26,904 nt of DNA from Clostridium sp. AM58-1XD (GTDB taxonomy: Bacteria; Bacillota; Clostridia; Lachnospirales; Lachnospiraceae), in assembly GCF_003464085.1 (NCBI RefSeq), contig NZ_QSDR01000046.1:1-26904 (forward strand), in the 5' to 3' direction. Position numbers and translations under genes: made by a program. Positions within the stretch are counted from its first letter, which is position 1. The number at the start of each line of letters is the position of its first letter. The notes under the pieces are model-generated. The model saw only the letters and a program-made list of their open reading frames with translations, was not told the DNA's origin and made no database searches. Below are positions 1 to 7,803 of the stretch, one piece after another.

Positions 1-474
1 AATCACCCAGTAGGGCCGGGAAGGCCCCTGAATTCCCCTGAGGACCCTGCAAGCCCTGCAGACCTTGTGGTCCGGCTGGTCCACGCTCTCCCGCCGGGCC
101 GGGAAGGCCCCTGAATTCCCCTGAGGACCCTGCAAGCCCTGCAGACCTTGTGGTCCGGCTGGTCCACGCTCTCCCGCCGGGCCGGTCGGGCCTGCGGGCC
201 CCTGAATCCCCTGGGGACCGGCGGCTCCCACTTGACCGGTCGGGCCCTGAGGGCCCTCGGGACCGGTGGGTCCGGCGATTCCCTGATATCCCTGAGGCCC
301 AGGAGGTCCCTGAACTCCTCGTGGTCCGGCCGGACCCTGTTCTCCCCGAGGACCGGCCGGACCCTGAATTCCCTGTGGGCCAGGAGGTCCCTGACATACG
401 CTGCAACAGCACGGGCACCCGCAGCCAACCGGCTTGCGGAGGTCATTTGCATTTCCTTCTCCGTATTGATTCAT
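1..474 (-). CDS. Collagen-like Gly-X-Y repeat protein, 3' end beyond window
   Basis: The ATG at 474-472 follows an AGAGGT ribosome-binding site. The first 27 or so residues include a Cys-rich stretch ([10 protein letters not shown]), then a long run of Gly-X-Y triplets ([18 protein letters not shown] and similar) typical of bacterial collagen-like surface or spore-surface proteins. Triplets run unbroken from about residue 29 to residue 122. An 83-bp unit then occurs twice (13-178), and because 83 is not a multiple of 3 the Gly-X-Y register is lost inside the first copy met by the ribosome. The start frame stays open to the window edge but reads as Arg-rich non-collagen sequence; Gly-X-Y is resumed only in another frame. 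The gene has no partner: upstream is a long structured intergenic region. Surface or exosporium location is inferred from the family. I saw no signal peptide. Confidence 0.75.
   Translation of the reverse strand, partial: MNQYGEGNANDLRKPVGCGCPCCCSVCQGPPGPQGIQGPAGPRGEQGPAGPRGVQGPPGPQGYQGIAGPTGPEGPQGPTGQVGAAGPQGIQGPAGPTGPAGERGPAGPQGLQGLQGPQGNSGAFPARRESVDQPDHKVCRACRVLRGIQGPSRPYWVI
13..185. repeat. 83-bp tandem repeat, two copies plus 7 bp
   Basis: Bases 13-95 and 96-178 are identical, and 179-185 (GGGCCGG) begins a third copy that then diverges. The unit encodes 27 Gly-X-Y-type codons (81 nt) plus 2 nt, so each copy shifts the reading frame of the collagen-like gene. It may be a real contingency repeat or an assembly or indel artefact. 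Confidence 0.9.
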
Positions 475-475
475 A

Positions 476-514
476 TCATACCTCTAAGATTTTCATGTTA
501 CTACTAAGGTATGA
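476..514 (-). promoter_or_regulatory. Hairpin overlapping the ribosome-binding site of the collagen-like gene
   Basis: TCATACCT (476-483) and AGGTATGA (507-514) are perfect 8-bp inverted repeats separated by 23 nt. In the minus-strand transcript the downstream arm contains the AGGT of the ribosome-binding site just before the ATG at 474. Folding would therefore bury the site. A regulatory role is inference. Confidence 0.4.
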
Positions 515-760
515 CGTGCCCTTTCGTCTGGTGTTCCGCCACATGCCAATTTCCGTTCGCCTCAGCGACATAAATCCGTTCACGCGAGTGCGCCTGCCCG
601 ATCATGCGGGCCACGCTGTCCATAGCGAAGCGCTTTTTACTTTTCAGGAATCAAACGTTTTAACGCTTTATAAGAACAATGTCTTTCTTACCGCCGCAGG
701 GCGACCCTGCCCGGAGGGCTTTTTTGTTACATTGGATAGTTCGGAGAACTTTCCTAGTGT
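515..760. other. Intergenic region with palindromes, no convincing gene
   Basis: No protein gene with a believable start is visible here. Small inverted repeats include GCCCG/CGGGC (596-600/607-611), GCAGGG/CCCTGC (696-701/705-710) and a near-palindrome around GTTCGGAGAAC (739-749). Two 15-nt segments (557-571 and 687-701) recur in the same order in the comM leader at 6722-6736 and 6742-6756, so this may be a diverged or interrupted copy of a dispersed intergenic element. Confidence 0.5.
705..725 (+). terminator. Weak plus-strand terminator-like hairpin
   Basis: A short GCCC-GGA-GGGC hairpin (709-719) is followed directly by six T residues (720-725) on the plus strand. No plus-strand gene precedes it, so if it functions it ends an unrecognised transcript. 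Confidence 0.35.
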
Positions 761-808
761 AATAAAAAAACGCCCCGGCTTAAGAGGATAAATGACTCAT
801 GCCGGGGC
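761..808 (-). terminator. Rho-independent terminator after codY
   Basis: On the minus strand GCCCCGGC (808-801) pairs with GCCGGGGC (779-772) and is followed by a seven-T tract (770-764). It lies about 90 nt past the codY stop. A second hairpin, GCCGAA/TTCGGC (815-820/834-839), sits just before it. Confidence 0.85.
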
Positions 809-899
809 TGTTCAGCCGAATGATCGAACCTCGTTCGGCCGTTTCTTTATATGCGATTTACTTCACAAGTTATTCTATTACCTGTATGACAGTCTGTCT

Positions 900-1679
900 T
901 TACTTTCCTGTCATTTTAATATTCCTCAGTTCATCAAATACAACATCATTGAGTACCTTAATATATGTGCCCTTCATTCCTGATGAACGCGATTCAATTA
1001 CGCCGGCACTCTCGAATTTCCTCAGCGCATTGACAATAACGGAACGGGTAATGCCTACACGGTCTGCAATCTTGCTCGCCACCAGAATTCCCTCGTTGCC
1101 ATCCAATTCCTCGAAGATATGAGTGATTGCCTCCAATTCTGAGAAAGAGAGGGTGCTGATCGCTGATTTCACAATCTGTATTTTTCTCGTTTCTTCTGCA
1201 TTCTCCTCATTGACGGAACGCATCATTTCAAGTCCGACTACCGTTGTGCCGTATTCGCAAAGAATGATGTCATCAATATCGTACTGGCTGTCGGCCTTGT
1301 ATATAAATAGCGTTCCAAGACGTTCGCCTGCAATATCGATCGGTGTGATTATTGCCTGATATTTTTTAACGTTCTCCTCTGCAAAGCCTAGAGTTGCAAG
1401 ATTCACATTTTCCTTGGTTGACAGAATATTTAAAAGGCGCTCATTCAGCATGGTGTCTACATAACCGCCGACCTGATCAGCAATCAGCTCTTCTATCTCT
1501 TCTACACCTTCCCAAATGCTGACTCCAAGGACTTTGCCTTTCTTGCTGATAACCAAGATATTGGACAGCAGAATTTCACTAAGAACCTTACAAATATCAT
1601 TAAACACGACCTTATGCGAATTGTTGTTATGCAATAACTTATTAATTTTCCGGGTTTTATCCAACAATTGTACACTCAT
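900..1679 (-). CDS. codY: GTP- and branched-chain-amino-acid-sensing global repressor CodY
   Basis: The 259-residue product matches CodY in length and sequence. It has an N-terminal GAF-type ligand domain (about residues 1-150; start MSVQLLDKTRKINKLL) and a C-terminal winged helix-turn-helix whose recognition segment ASKIADRVGITRSVIVNALR lies near residue 205. CodY represses nitrogen, amino-acid and stationary-phase genes when GTP and Ile/Leu/Val are plentiful. AGGAGG lies 8 nt before the ATG. The gene follows topA on the same strand, as in the smf-topA-...-codY cluster of other Firmicutes, but here directly after topA with a 157-nt gap holding its own likely promoter and CodY-box-like sequences. 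A strong terminator follows. Confidence 0.97.
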   Translation of the reverse strand: MSVQLLDKTRKINKLLHNNNSHKVVFNDICKVLSEILLSNILVISKKGKVLGVSIWEGVEEIEELIADQVGGYVDTMLNERLLNILSTKENVNLATLGFAEENVKKYQAIITPIDIAGERLGTLFIYKADSQYDIDDIILCEYGTTVVGLEMMRSVNEENAEETRKIQIVKSAISTLSFSELEAITHIFEELDGNEGILVASKIADRVGITRSVIVNALRKFESAGVIESRSSGMKGTYIKVLNDVVFDELRNIKMTGK

Positions 1680-1723
1680 TTCCGAAACCTCCTCGCCTAT
1701 TTATCATCATCGTACGAAATACA

Positions 1724-1729
1724 ATTATA
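1724..1729 (-). promoter_or_regulatory. Probable -10 element of codY
   Basis: A perfect TATAAT on the minus strand about 45 nt upstream of the codY ATG. No clear -35 lies at the standard distance, so the promoter assignment is tentative. Confidence 0.45.
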
Positions 1730-1768
1730 CTTAAGGTTAGCATATCACGATTGTGCGTTAATAACAAG

Positions 1769-1803
1769 AGTTTTTCGAAAATTTTTGAATTTTTTAGAAA
1801 TTT
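1769..1803. promoter_or_regulatory. Two CodY-box-like sequences upstream of codY
   Basis: Against the CodY consensus AATTTTCWGAAAATT, bases 1769-1783 (AGTTTTTCGAAAATT) and 1789-1803 (ATTTTTTAGAAATTT) each show 12 of 15 matches, in tandem, 40-80 nt upstream of the -10 candidate. The stretch is very A/T rich, so chance matches are possible. Confidence 0.35.
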
Positions 1804-1836
1804 CCCAAAAAATATTCTATCTTAATTTAACAGGCC

Positions 1837-3929
1837 TTATTTTTCCTTGGATTCGCTCTCTTTTTTATTCATACTGTGGCCGCAGTGTTCGTTTGCGCAC
1901 AGAAGTTTATTTCCTTTTTCCACCATATAGTGGCCGCATTCCGGACATTTCACCTCTGAAGGCTTCTGCCATGACATAAATTCGCATTCCGGATTATTTG
2001 AACATCCAAAATACTTTCTTCCTTTTTTCGTTTTCTTAATGACCACTTCCCCGTCACACAGAGGACATTTCATCCCGATCTTTTCAAGATACGGTTTCGT
2101 ATTCTTGCATTCTGGGAATCCAGGACACGCCAGGAACTTTCCGTGTGGTCCATATTTAATAACCATGTTGCGTCCGCAAAGCTCGCAGATTTCATCCGTC
2201 ACTTCATCTGCGATCGTAACGCTCTCCAGCTCTTTCTCGGCTTTTTCCACAGCTTCTTTCAAATCCGGATAAAAATTCCGTACAACAGTCTTCCACTGTA
2301 CCGAACCATCACCGACCTTGTCGAGAAGGTATTCCAGATTGGCAGTAAATGCCGTATCTACAATACTAGGGAAGCTAAATTTCATCATCCGGTTTACCAC
2401 CTCGCCGATCTCCGTCACATAGAGGTTTCTGTTCTCTTTTGCCACATAACGCCTGGCAATAATCGTGGTAATCGTAGGAGCATACGTACTCGGACGTCCG
2501 ATTCCCTGTTCTTCAAGCGCCTTAACAAGAGAAGCCTCCGTATAGTGTGCCGGCGGCTGAGTAAAATGCTGGCTGGATTCCAGTTTTTCCAGCGCAAGCT
2601 CGTCGCCCTTCTCCAGACTTCCAAGCAATACGTTTGTCTCTTCCTTGTCGTCCTCCTGGACATAGACAGACATAAAGCCGTCAAAGGCCAGCTTTGAAGC
2701 AGCCAGTGTAAAAAAGTAATCTCCGGCTCCAATCTTTACCGATGTCGTCTCATATACGGCCGGCTGCATGCGGCTGGCTGTAAACCGTTTCCAGATCAGC
2801 TGATATAGCGGAACAGATCCCTGCTGAGAGATTCCTTAATAATAACGGGAGACAGTGTAATATCGGTAGGGCGAATGGCTTCATGGGCATCCTGAATCTT
2901 TACGCTGCTCTTCTTCGTCTTTTCCTCTCCTGCCACATACTGACTTCCGTAATTTGCAGCAATATATTCTTTTGCCGCCGCATCCGCTTCGTCAGCAACT
3001 CGCGTAGAATCCGTACGCAGGTAGGTGATAAGGCCGACTGTTCCATGCCCCTTTATATCCACGCCTTCATACAGCTGCTGAGCCAGACGCATGGTCTTCT
3101 GTGTGGAATAATTGAGAACTTTCGAAGCCTCCTGCTGAAGAGTACTCGTCGTAAAGGGAATCGGAGCCTTCTTTGTCCGTTCTCCCTTCTTAACATCCTC
3201 TACCACATATGAAGCGCCCTCAAGGCCCTTCAGAATCACTTCCAATTCTTCTTTATTATGAATTGCCAGTTTCTCAGCCCTGCTTCCATAGAACTTTGCC
3301 GTGAGCGGAGTTTTCTTTCCGCTGCACTTTAACTTTGCTTCCAGGTTCCAGTATTCATCCGGAATAAAAGCGTTGATTTCATCTTCCCTGTCGCAAATCA
3401 TACGGAGAGCTACCGACTGAACACGGCCTGCACTCAGTCCTCTTTTTACCTTTTTCCACAAAATCGGGCTGATGCTGTATCCAACCATTCTGTCCAGAAT
3501 TCTTCTTGTCTGCTGTGCATCGACAAGATTCATATCGATCTCCCGCGGGGACTTTAGGGAAGATTTCACCGCATTTTTCGTAATTTCATTAAAACTGATT
3601 CGATATACTTTCTTATCCTTGACTTCATCCAGTTTCAGCGCTTTCATTAAATGCCATGAAATCGCTTCCCCTTCTCGGTCAGGGTCAGTTGCCAGATATA
3701 TTTTATCCGCTTTCTTCGCTTCTTTACGAAGTTTTGCCAGGATGTCTCCCTTGCCGCGTATTGTAATATATTTAGGTTCAAAATCATTTTCCGCATCGAC
3801 TCCCATCTGGCTCTTTGGTAAATCTCTTACGTGTCCGTTCGATGCGTCTACTACATAATTGGATCCTAAAAATTTCTTAATTGTCTTTACCTTTGCCGGG
3901 GATTCCACAATTACTAAACAATTTGCCAT
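1837..3929 (-). CDS. topA: DNA topoisomerase I, with one apparent frameshift
   Basis: Type IA topoisomerase that relaxes negative supercoils. The TOPRIM domain is at the start (E9 in VIVESPAKVKT, then the acidic motif DPDREGE near residue 82) and the active-site tyrosine is Y303 in ITYLRTDSTR. The C-terminus has three zinc-ribbon repeats (CELCG..., CPLCDG..., CPECGH...). The frame breaks near 2808-2810: the upstream part ends LSRDLFRYIS-stop, while the next frame continues YQLIWKRFTASRMQPAVYE, so one missing base (probably in a CC or GG run) accounts for it. Repaired length is 697 residues, normal for the family. The ATG starts 1 nt after the dprA stop, implying coupled expression. As topA is essential, the break is probably a sequencing error. 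Confidence 0.93.
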
Positions 3930-3930
3930 T

Positions 3931-5034
3931 TTAACCTCTCACTTGCAGCTTTTTTTCATAGTACTGTCCGAACGCCTGGGTGACGTAGCCCTTTTTTTCC
4001 AATTCATAAAGAGCCCGCATACATTCTCCAACAGAAATCCCGCTTTCGGCTACAACCGCCTCCAAAGATTTTGGTTGTAAATCGAGGCAACTATACACCA
4101 TTTTTTCAGTCTTTGCAAGTCCCTTTCCGTTTTTTTCATGAACTCTTAACATTTTATTGTGCTGAATCTGCAAATAATCCAGGATATCACCAGGGTCATT
4201 TACAACTCCAGCTCCATTCTGAATCAGGCGGTTGCAGCCTGCGCTCAGCTCGTCGGTTATGCGGCCAGGGACGGCAAAAACCTCTCTTCCCTGCTCTAAC
4301 GCCAGCTCTGCCGTTATGAGAGAACCGCTCTTTTCTGCCGCTTCTACCACCAATACTGCGTCAGACAACCCGCTGATGATTCTGTTCCTCATGGGAAAAT
4401 GACCGGCCGTCGGAGCCAGGCGGGGAATGTACTCCGAGATCAGCCCTCCGTTTTTCGGTATTTCCGTATATAGCTCATAGTGTTCTCTGGGATAGCAGAT
4501 ATCGATTCCGCAGCCTAAGACGGCATACGTCCCTTTTCCCGCTTTAAGCGCTCCCCGGTGTCCCGCCCCGTCAATTCCATATGCCATACCGCTGATAATC
4601 TGTACGCCGGATTCAGCCAGCGCCTCTGCAAATTCATGCGCAATCGCCCTTCCGTAATCGCTGCAGTTTCTTGCTCCGATCACCGCAACTGACGGCATAT
4701 CGTCATTTGGAATCGCGCCTTTTACGAACAGCGCAGCCGGATAATTATAAATTTCCTTCAGCTTCTTCGGATATCCCTTTTCCCAAGCACTAATAAACTG
4801 TATTCCTCTGTCTCTCAGACTATGATATTCCTCCCTCATCTGCTGAAGATGATTTTTACGATCCATAATCTTTCGCAAAAGAGGGCGGCGGACAATACCT
4901 GCTGCGTTCCATTCCTTTTCTTCTATATTATAGGCGTTCTCCAGACTTCCAAATGTCTCTGCGATCTTTCTTATTGTAACCGCTCCAACACCATCTATGC
5001 TGCACAGCCAGTAGAGATATTCTTTTTCATTCAT
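3931..5034 (-). CDS. dprA: DNA-processing protein DprA (Smf)
   Basis: DprA binds incoming single-stranded DNA and loads RecA during natural transformation; it is also widespread in non-competent bacteria. The 367-residue protein has an N-terminal HhH/SAM-like region, a Rossmann-like core starting at VAVIGARNCSDYGRA with GMAYGIDGAGH and GGLISEYIP motifs, and a C-terminal winged-helix domain (about residues 300-360). I chose the ATG at 5034 (MNEKEYLYWLC) because it follows GGAAGGAGTGG and matches the usual family N-terminus; the frame stays open upstream but inside comM. The start overlaps the comM stop by 8 nt, and topA follows after 1 nt. Confidence 0.95.
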   Translation of the reverse strand: MNEKEYLYWLCSIDGVGAVTIRKIAETFGSLENAYNIEEKEWNAAGIVRRPLLRKIMDRKNHLQQMREEYHSLRDRGIQFISAWEKGYPKKLKEIYNYPAALFVKGAIPNDDMPSVAVIGARNCSDYGRAIAHEFAEALAESGVQIISGMAYGIDGAGHRGALKAGKGTYAVLGCGIDICYPREHYELYTEIPKNGGLISEYIPRLAPTAGHFPMRNRIISGLSDAVLVVEAAEKSGSLITAELALEQGREVFAVPGRITDELSAGCNRLIQNGAGVVNDPGDILDYLQIQHNKMLRVHEKNGKGLAKTEKMVYSCLDLQPKSLEAVVAESGISVGECMRALYELEKKGYVTQAFGQYYEKKLQVRG

Positions 5035-6568
5035 GATCCCCACTCCTTCCCCAATACTTCTCCTCCAGGCTTCTGTATCCCGCCGCTTCGCACAGATGAG
5101 ACAGTCCGATTCTTTCTGTTCCATCCAGGTCTGCAATTGTCCTCGCTACTTTTAAAATCTTGTCGCAGCTCCTGGCACTCATCCTGAGCGCATAAAACTG
5201 TTCTTTCAGGAACGTTTCTTCCTCCTTCCCCAGCAAACAGTAATTCTGAATTTCCCTTCTCCTCATCTCACTGTTAAAATATATCCCTGTGCCTGTAAAC
5301 CGCTCTCTCTGTATATTCCTTGCCGTTTCCACACGTTTTCTGATTTCCCCCGAGGATTCATTCCTGCGGCTCTGCCTTGCCATCTCATAAGTAACAGGTG
5401 CGGCCTCTACACAGATATCCAGCCTGTCTAATAAAGGACCGGATATTTTCGACAAATACTTTTTAATTTTATCCGGACTGCATCGGCACCGCCTTCGATC
5501 CGGAAAATAGCCGCAGGGGCACGGATTCATAGCTGCCGCGACCATTGTATCGGCAGGAAATTCCCACGATCCTCTCAGCCTGGATATGGTGATCTTCCGA
5601 TCTTCCATGGGCTGCCTTAAAAGTTCCAGCACCTCGGACGAAAACTCCGGAAGCTCATCTAAAAACAACACTCCCCTGGAAGCCAGAGAAATCTCCCCTG
5701 GTTTCGGTACTCTTCCTCCTCCGGCCATAGCCTGGCGTGTAATCGAATGATGAGGACTGCGGAACGGCCTTGCGGTAAGCAGTGCCTCTCCTTTTGGCAG
5801 AAGGCCGCATACGCTGTATACCTTTGTAATTTCCATACTTTCCTCCCTGGAAAGCGGAGGCATAATCGATGGAATGCGCTTTGCAATCATGCTCTTGCCC
5901 GTTCCGGCCGGGCCTATGTATAGGATATTGTGCATACCTGAAACGGCTATTTCAGTCGCTCTTCTCATAACCGACTGGCCGTTGACCTCGGAAAAATCCT
6001 GAGGATAGTCACGTTCCCGCCAGCTCTGTTCCACTTCTGCCTCCTCCTGAATTGACTCCGGATGATTCAGCAGTTCCACCAGCTCTTTCAGGCAGGATAC
6101 TCCGATGATCCGTATATTTCCTGCTGCCTTTGCCTCCTTTACATTTTCTTTTGGAAAAAAGCACACGGACAGACCTGCTTTACCTGCCGCCAAAGCCATG
6201 GATAAACTCCCGTGAATTTCCTTTACCTCTCCGTCCAGCCCCAGTTCACCGGCAATCACAACATCCTTCAAACGATCCTGCCGAATGGTGCCGAACGCCG
6301 CCAAAACTGCTACTGCAATTGGAAGATCATATGCTGTGCCGTCTTTTCTGATATCTGCTGGAGATAAATTTATAGTAATTTTACGCGCATTTAACTGAAA
6401 GCCCGAGTTTTTCAGCGCTGTCTGCACCCTGTCTCTGGCTTCTCTTACTTCTGCCGCCAGGTATCCGACCATTGAAAATCCAGGCAGTCCGTTGCCTACA
6501 TCGGCCTCTACCCCTACCAGATATCCTTCAATGCCCATAATACCTGCACTATTCACTTTACTGAACAA
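5027..6568 (-). CDS. comM: ComM/YifB-family Mg-chelatase-like AAA+ ATPase
   Basis: A 513-residue AAA+ protein of the YifB/ComM family. ComM of other bacteria is a hexameric helicase promoting branch migration in transformation. The N-terminal Lon-protease-like fold (FSKVNSAGIMGIEGYLV) is followed by Walker A GPAGTGKSMIAKR near residue 220, the Mg-chelatase motif FLDELPEF, and a Cys cluster (CPCGYFPDRRRCRC). No ATG fits. I take TTG at 6568 as the start because AAAGGAG lies 9 nt before it and FSKV is the family's usual second position. It heads a translationally coupled comM-dprA-topA unit and has a 200-nt structured leader. Confidence 0.9.
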   Translation of the reverse strand: MFSKVNSAGIMGIEGYLVGVEADVGNGLPGFSMVGYLAAEVREARDRVQTALKNSGFQLNARKITINLSPADIRKDGTAYDLPIAVAVLAAFGTIRQDRLKDVVIAGELGLDGEVKEIHGSLSMALAAGKAGLSVCFFPKENVKEAKAAGNIRIIGVSCLKELVELLNHPESIQEEAEVEQSWRERDYPQDFSEVNGQSVMRRATEIAVSGMHNILYIGPAGTGKSMIAKRIPSIMPPLSREESMEITKVYSVCGLLPKGEALLTARPFRSPHHSITRQAMAGGGRVPKPGEISLASRGVLFLDELPEFSSEVLELLRQPMEDRKITISRLRGSWEFPADTMVAAAMNPCPCGYFPDRRRCRCSPDKIKKYLSKISGPLLDRLDICVEAAPVTYEMARQSRRNESSGEIRKRVETARNIQRERFTGTGIYFNSEMRRREIQNYCLLGKEEETFLKEQFYALRMSARSCDKILKVARTIADLDGTERIGLSHLCEAAGYRSLEEKYWGRSGDHE

Positions 6569-6607
6569 CGAATAATGCTCCTTTCTGCCGTAAGGCTCAT
6601 GTAACAA

Positions 6608-6613
6608 ATTATA
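6608..6613 (-). promoter_or_regulatory. Possible proximal -10 element for comM
   Basis: TATAAT on the minus strand 40 nt before the TTG start. No good -35 at 17 nt. It would bypass the structured leader if active. Confidence 0.35.
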
Positions 6614-6659
6614 CTGGATTTTTGTACAGATACGTACATAAAAAGAAGTGAAATAGAGG

Positions 6660-6754
6660 GCCGCAGCGTGAAAATTCACAGTCTGCACCCTCACCTGAAT
6701 GGAAAAATGCGCTGCGGCGGGTCGCTTCAGCGACATCATTCCTTACCGCCGCAG
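6660..6754 (-). promoter_or_regulatory. Structured comM leader with alternative stems and terminator-like hairpin
   Basis: On the minus strand CCGCCGCAG complement arms (6754-6746 and 6720-6712, 9 bp) enclose an inner hairpin GTCGCT/AGCGAC (6721-6734), and T5 (6707-6703) follows. This resembles a rho-independent terminator about 80 nt after the distal promoter. The 3' arm can instead pair, also over 9 bp, with 6660-6668 (GCCGCAGCG against CGCTGCGGC at 6710-6718). The alternatives suggest an attenuator, a small RNA or a dispersed palindromic repeat. Confidence 0.45.
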
Positions 6755-6787
6755 GGTAGATTACATGATCACGTGATCTTTCCTGTT

Positions 6788-6816
6788 ATTATAACCGCTC
6801 CTGAAAAAACAATCAA
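6788..6816 (-). promoter_or_regulatory. Strong sigma-A-type promoter for the comM leader
   Basis: Minus-strand TTGATT (6816-6811), 17-nt spacer, perfect TATAAT (6793-6788). Transcription would begin near 6781 and run into the structured leader of comM. It sits directly beyond the 3' end of the hydrolase gene. Confidence 0.75.
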
Positions 6817-6819
6817 TCC

Positions 6820-7782
6820 TTACTTTTTATTTCCTATACGCTCATTGATCCACATGGAGATATCATGGTATACATGCTCTCTGTTTCTTTCATTGAGCAG
6901 TTCATGGCGGCATTCCGGATACAGACGGATATTGACATCAGTAAGCCCCAGCCTGCATAGCTTTCTGTATACACGGCGGACACCTCTTCCTCTGGCACCT
7001 ACAGGGTCCTCCCTGCCCGACAGAATAAGAACCGGCAGATTCTTCGGAATTCTTTTAAGCCAGAAGCTGCTTTTTAAATCCAGCATCGTTTTAAAGAAAT
7101 CCTTATATGCCTGGCAAGTAAAGTGAAAACTGCACATCGGGTCTTCCTGATATTCCCTGACCTTCTTCTCGTCACTTGTCAGCCAGTCACTTGGACAGCC
7201 TACTGGCTTGAACTTTCTGTCGAAATCTCCAAGCACGAGATTATGCAGAAAATAGCTGCGGTAACGCCATCCTTTCCACCTTCCGATCACTCCTACTGCC
7301 GCCCTTCCGGCCAGAAGGATAAACAGCGGCTCGTCCCCCGTGCCCATAAGGATCGCCCCGTCCGCCTCATCTCCATATACCGTCAAATATTTTCTGAGAA
7401 AAAATGATCCCATACTGTGTCCCAAAAAGATGTATGGAAGGTTCGGATAGATTCTTCCGGCGGCTCTCCGGACGCGGTGTATATCACGGACCATAAAAAC
7501 GTCCCCTGACTTCTCCGCAAAAAAGCCATAATCTTCCCTTCTGCTGGTCTTCCCATGCCCAAGGTGGTCATGTCCCACAACGGCAATTCCCTGAGCAGCC
7601 ATCGTTCTTGCAAATTCATCGTATCTTCCGATGTGTTCAATCATACCATGAGAAATCTGAAGGACAGCACGCACCTCTCCATGAGGTTTCCACATGATTA
7701 CGTGCAGTTCTGACCTTCCATCGCTGGATGGCAGGCCGCAATCCGTCCTTACTACTTTCTGCTTTTCATTCTCACCATTCAT
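6820..7782 (-). CDS. Alpha/beta hydrolase, monoacylglycerol-lipase / lysophospholipase-like
   Basis: A 320-residue serine hydrolase of the Hydrolase_4 (PldB/MGL-like) type. The nucleophile elbow GHSMGS places Ser123, and the likely triad partners are Asp259 (SGREDPVG) and His293 (CRHELLNE). The oxyanion region HGMIEHIGRYDEFA and GHDHLGHGKT are standard for monoacylglycerol lipases. I saw no signal peptide, so it is probably cytoplasmic. The ATG at 7782 follows GAGGTG by 8 nt. It lies 21 nt after the DUF4130 gene on the same strand and is probably co-transcribed with the LexA-controlled pair, though a metabolic link is not evident. The exact substrate cannot be told from the sequence. Confidence 0.85.
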   Translation of the reverse strand: MNGENEKQKVVRTDCGLPSSDGRSELHVIMWKPHGEVRAVLQISHGMIEHIGRYDEFARTMAAQGIAVVGHDHLGHGKTSRREDYGFFAEKSGDVFMVRDIHRVRRAAGRIYPNLPYIFLGHSMGSFFLRKYLTVYGDEADGAILMGTGDEPLFILLAGRAAVGVIGRWKGWRYRSYFLHNLVLGDFDRKFKPVGCPSDWLTSDEKKVREYQEDPMCSFHFTCQAYKDFFKTMLDLKSSFWLKRIPKNLPVLILSGREDPVGARGRGVRRVYRKLCRLGLTDVNIRLYPECRHELLNERNREHVYHDISMWINERIGNKK

Positions 7783-7803
7783 ATCTTATACACCTCAATT
7801 GAA

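Noticed and set aside
519..640. A 39-residue minus-strand reading frame starting MDSVARMIGQ
   Set aside because: No ribosome-binding site, no recognised family, and it lies in a stretch that looks like an intergenic repeat element.
150..791. Long plus-strand open frame opposite the collagen-like gene
   Set aside because: It is the complement of Gly-X-Y repeats, whose base composition keeps other frames open; no ribosome-binding site and no domain.
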